In this document: positions 62,325 to 64,000 of the stretch, in pieces | Position numbering within the stretch: the first letter of the stretch is position 1 | How the letters are laid out: every line of letters begins with the position of its first letter | Origin: Clostridia bacterium | GTDB taxonomy: Bacteria > Bacillota > Clostridia > Saccharofermentanales > Saccharofermentanaceae | NCBI GenBank assembly: GCA_024403775.1 | Contig: JAKSRE010000017.1 | Coordinates: forward strand, 1-64,000 | Direction: 5' to 3' | DNA length: 64,000 bases | Program-made: the position numbers and the translations under genes | Notes under the pieces: model-generated | Told to the model about the DNA's origin: nothing | Database searches by the model: none | What the model saw: only the letters and a program-made list of their open reading frames with translations

Positions 62325-63073
62325 CACCCGCGCACAAACTTAACGATTCTGTCAACGAAGTCAGGCGCCTCATCATAGACTGCATGGCCATAGTTCTCAT
62401 ACATATAGATCTCGCAGGAGAGAAGTGATGCAGTAGTAAGCGGACCTTCTTTACCAACAACTTTATCTTCGTTGGCGCCGAGAACCAGCACAGGGCACTT
62501 AATCTGATTTAATCTTGCTGTGACATCAAATGTGGAACATGAATCAATGAGCTTAACAAATCTGTCGCACTGCTCTTTGGTACCATCAGCTTCGTGTTCC
62601 TTAAGATATGTGGCAAAAAGGTTTCTAAAAGTATCAGTATAAACTCTGTCAGCAAATGATCGGTTAAGTCCGACAACATCATAAGAGGATGCCAGAGTCT
62701 TCCACAGGTTCAAGGTATCAATTGCTACAGAAGTTGGGGCAGAGCAGCTTGAACAAATTATAAGTTTTTCTACCATCGATGGATTTGTGATCGCAAATTC
62801 CTGAGCAATCATGCCACCCTGAGACATGCCAGTCACAACGCATGATTTAACATTCTCTATATCAAGTGCTGCCTTAATCTCAGAAGCCATGTCGGAGATT
62901 GAATAGCCGTCTGGCAAAACTTCAGCTCTGTCGAATAAATAAAGGGTATATTCGTCGAGAAGTTTCTTATACATCTTGCCAACTGAATCAATCGCTGGAA
63001 GAACGCTTGTCATTCCTATTCCTGATATGAGAACGAAGGCTTTGGAGCCTGAACCTGTCTTTTTATATTCCAT
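62312..63073 (-). CDS. Alpha/beta hydrolase
   Basis: A 253-residue alpha/beta-fold hydrolase. Oxyanion region SGIGMTSVLPA near residue 17, nucleophile elbow GMSQGG near 90, an acid in NEDKVVGKEG near 210 and His in NYGHAVYDE near 235. Length is normal. AGGAG precedes the start. The C-terminal residues VSM and the stop lie in the 65-bp repeat, so the original end may have been replaced by the element. Convergent with the GNAT gene. The substrate is unknown. Confidence 0.88.
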   Translation of the reverse strand: MEYKKTGSGSKAFVLISGIGMTSVLPAIDSVGKMYKKLLDEYTLYLFDRAEVLPDGYSISDMASEIKAALDIENVKSCVVTGMSQGGMIAQEFAITNPSMVEKLIICSSCSAPTSVAIDTLNLWKTLASSYDVVGLNRSFADRVYTDTFRNLFATYLKEHEADGTKEQCDRFVKLIDSCSTFDVTARLNQIKCPVLVLGANEDKVVGKEGPLTTASLLSCEIYMYENYGHAVYDEAPDFVDRIVKFVRGCVSM

Positions 63074-63197
63074 ATTTTTCTCCTAATATTCGAAAAGCGT
63101 ATCAAAATAATATTCAAATCATCTGAAAGTTGATTATAACACTTTCGAGAAAGAAAAAAGTAGCGATATAAGACGCTGTAATTCGCATTGGAATTCT

Positions 63198-63226
63198 TTG
63201 ACAATAATTCTCAAATATTCTAATAT
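63198..63226 (+). promoter_or_regulatory. Promoter of the Ser/His-rich gene
   Basis: TTGACA at 63198-63203, 17-bp spacer, TAATAT at 63221-63226, 36 bp before the start codon. Confidence 0.7.
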
Positions 63227-63261
63227 CTTACAGGATAATGAAGTTAAGGGGGGGAGACAGA

Positions 63262-64000
63262 ATGCCACCATCACATAGAAGTTCATCTTCACATCACAGT
63301 TCTAGTCATTCACACTCAAGCCATAGAAGCTCGAGTCATTCACATTCAAGTCATAGAAGTTCAAGCTATAGTAGCGGATCAAGCTCTAGATCATATACTC
63401 CAACTTACAGACAGCCTAGAGCGAGAGTAAATCAGCCAACTGGTTTTAGAGGAACACCTAATACATATAGATGTAAAACTCATGATTACTCATACTACAA
63501 TACAAACTGGATGGATGAGGATCTTGGTAAGAGCTACAGACGTGGTTATTACGATGAGAATGGTACATATTATGATGCCCTCATTTTGAAAGACAAGGGT
63601 AAGTTTATGTCCCATTTCCAGTGCGCTTATTGCGGCACTGAGAAGAAGGCTGTATGGGAAGAAGGTTCAATCCCACGCTGCGATAACTGTGGTGCTAACT
63701 TCACCGAGATGTATACAAATCCAATTATAGATGAATTGGATTCTGGTTTTATCTCATCTGGAAGCGGTTCCCGCCCTTCAGGCTCAAATGATAAGGCAGC
63801 AGGCTGTCTTATTAAGGCTGTTATAGGTGTTTTTCTTTTACAGTTTATCGGTGGTTTGCTCGTAACTTGTGCAAGTGTTTTTGCTGGGCCAATCTTATCG
63901 CATTTGGGCTCATCATCTGGAAGCAATAACAAAGTTGTAAATTATGATAATAATTCTTATGTAGATGATAACGTAGAGCGCTTTGGCACAAGTATCTATG
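63262..64000 (+). CDS. Ser/His-rich zinc-ribbon membrane protein, cut by the window end
   Basis: An open frame of at least 246 codons that runs off the window. Residues 1-60 are a Ser/His/Arg repeat region (SSHSHSSHRS units). Residues near 118-145 hold two Cys pairs (CAYCG, CDNCG), a zinc ribbon. A hydrophobic segment (about 186-212, IKAVIGVFLLQFIGGLLV) suggests a membrane anchor. AAGGGGGGGAGA precedes the ATG. The layout recalls the zinc-ribbon/membrane protein at 20087 but is not obviously homologous. Function unknown. Confidence 0.75.
   Translation, partial: MPPSHRSSSSHHSSSHSHSSHRSSSHSHSSHRSSSYSSGSSSRSYTPTYRQPRARVNQPTGFRGTPNTYRCKTHDYSYYNTNWMDEDLGKSYRRGYYDENGTYYDALILKDKGKFMSHFQCAYCGTEKKAVWEEGSIPRCDNCGANFTEMYTNPIIDELDSGFISSGSGSRPSGSNDKAAGCLIKAVIGVFLLQFIGGLLVTCASVFAGPILSHLGSSSGSNNKVVNYDNNSYVDDNVERFGTSIY

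Overview
The window looks like a chromosomal segment of a low-GC, anaerobic, fermentative Firmicute, most likely a Lachnospiraceae member near Butyrivibrio or Pseudobutyrivibrio. The grounds are the AT-rich codon use, strong AGGAGG-type ribosome sites, AdhE, [FeFe] hydrogenases and a butyrate-kinase-family enzyme. Several secreted proteins carrying DUF4214 modules and leucine-rich repeats point the same way. The assignment is inference from gene content. I saw no rRNA or tRNA genes and no CRISPR array. Nearly all genes lie on the + strand; only a MarR-type regulator and an alpha/beta hydrolase are on the - strand.

Layout. 1-400: two copies of a 65-bp inverted-repeat element, then a 62-bp tandem repeat. 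526-4598: ornithine carbamoyltransferase, a secreted NlpC/P60-like wall hydrolase with DUF4214, and a secreted leucine-rich-repeat protein. 4751-8280: a small secreted protein, two MacB/FtsX-like permeases and an ABC ATPase, organised like lactococcin-972-type export loci; three uncharacterised membrane proteins follow. 11129-16107: sbcD-sbcC and two small acidic proteins. 16240-19197: a large BspA-like surface protein. 19200-20086: a type I toxin-antitoxin-like locus with a duplicated antitoxin RNA unit. 20087-23928: a zinc-ribbon/TPR membrane protein, an iron alcohol dehydrogenase and a LysR regulator.

24310-33227 reads as one redox/hydrogen operon: Rex, AdhE, an APH-like kinase, two small thioredoxin-like ferredoxins, a PAS-containing sensory [FeFe] hydrogenase, a SpoIIE-like phosphatase and a group-B monomeric [FeFe] hydrogenase. 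It couples NADH sensing, ethanol formation and H2 metabolism or sensing. 33478-35839 is an ADP-ribose cluster (macro domain with HTH-like tail, SseB-like protein, ADP-ribosylglycohydrolase). A paralogous macro/HTH-like protein recurs at 50668, beside a von Willebrand A protein. 35952-47187 holds a multi-domain GGDEF-like/HD-GYP protein, lipoproteins, another DUF4214 protein, a rhodanese and an esterase.

47188-52599: MarR, an LRR/DUF4214 protein, macro/HTH-like and vWA genes. 52655-56368: a TPP riboswitch with terminator controlling thiE-HAD-thiD-thiC. 56492-59453: copper homeostasis (csoR-copA) with an operator inside the promoter; copA carries a C-terminal CopZ-like domain preceded by an internal ribosome site. 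59597-62202: butyrate-kinase-family enzyme, phosphate acetyltransferase and a GNAT acetyltransferase. 62312-64000: a hydrolase whose stop codon lies inside a 65-bp repeat, and a Ser/His-rich zinc-ribbon membrane protein that runs off the window.

The observations I rate highest are the type I toxin locus with an orphan second antitoxin unit, the in-frame copA-copZ fusion with an internal start, the paired macro/HTH-like genes, the sensory hydrogenase operon and the putative peptide-export cassette.
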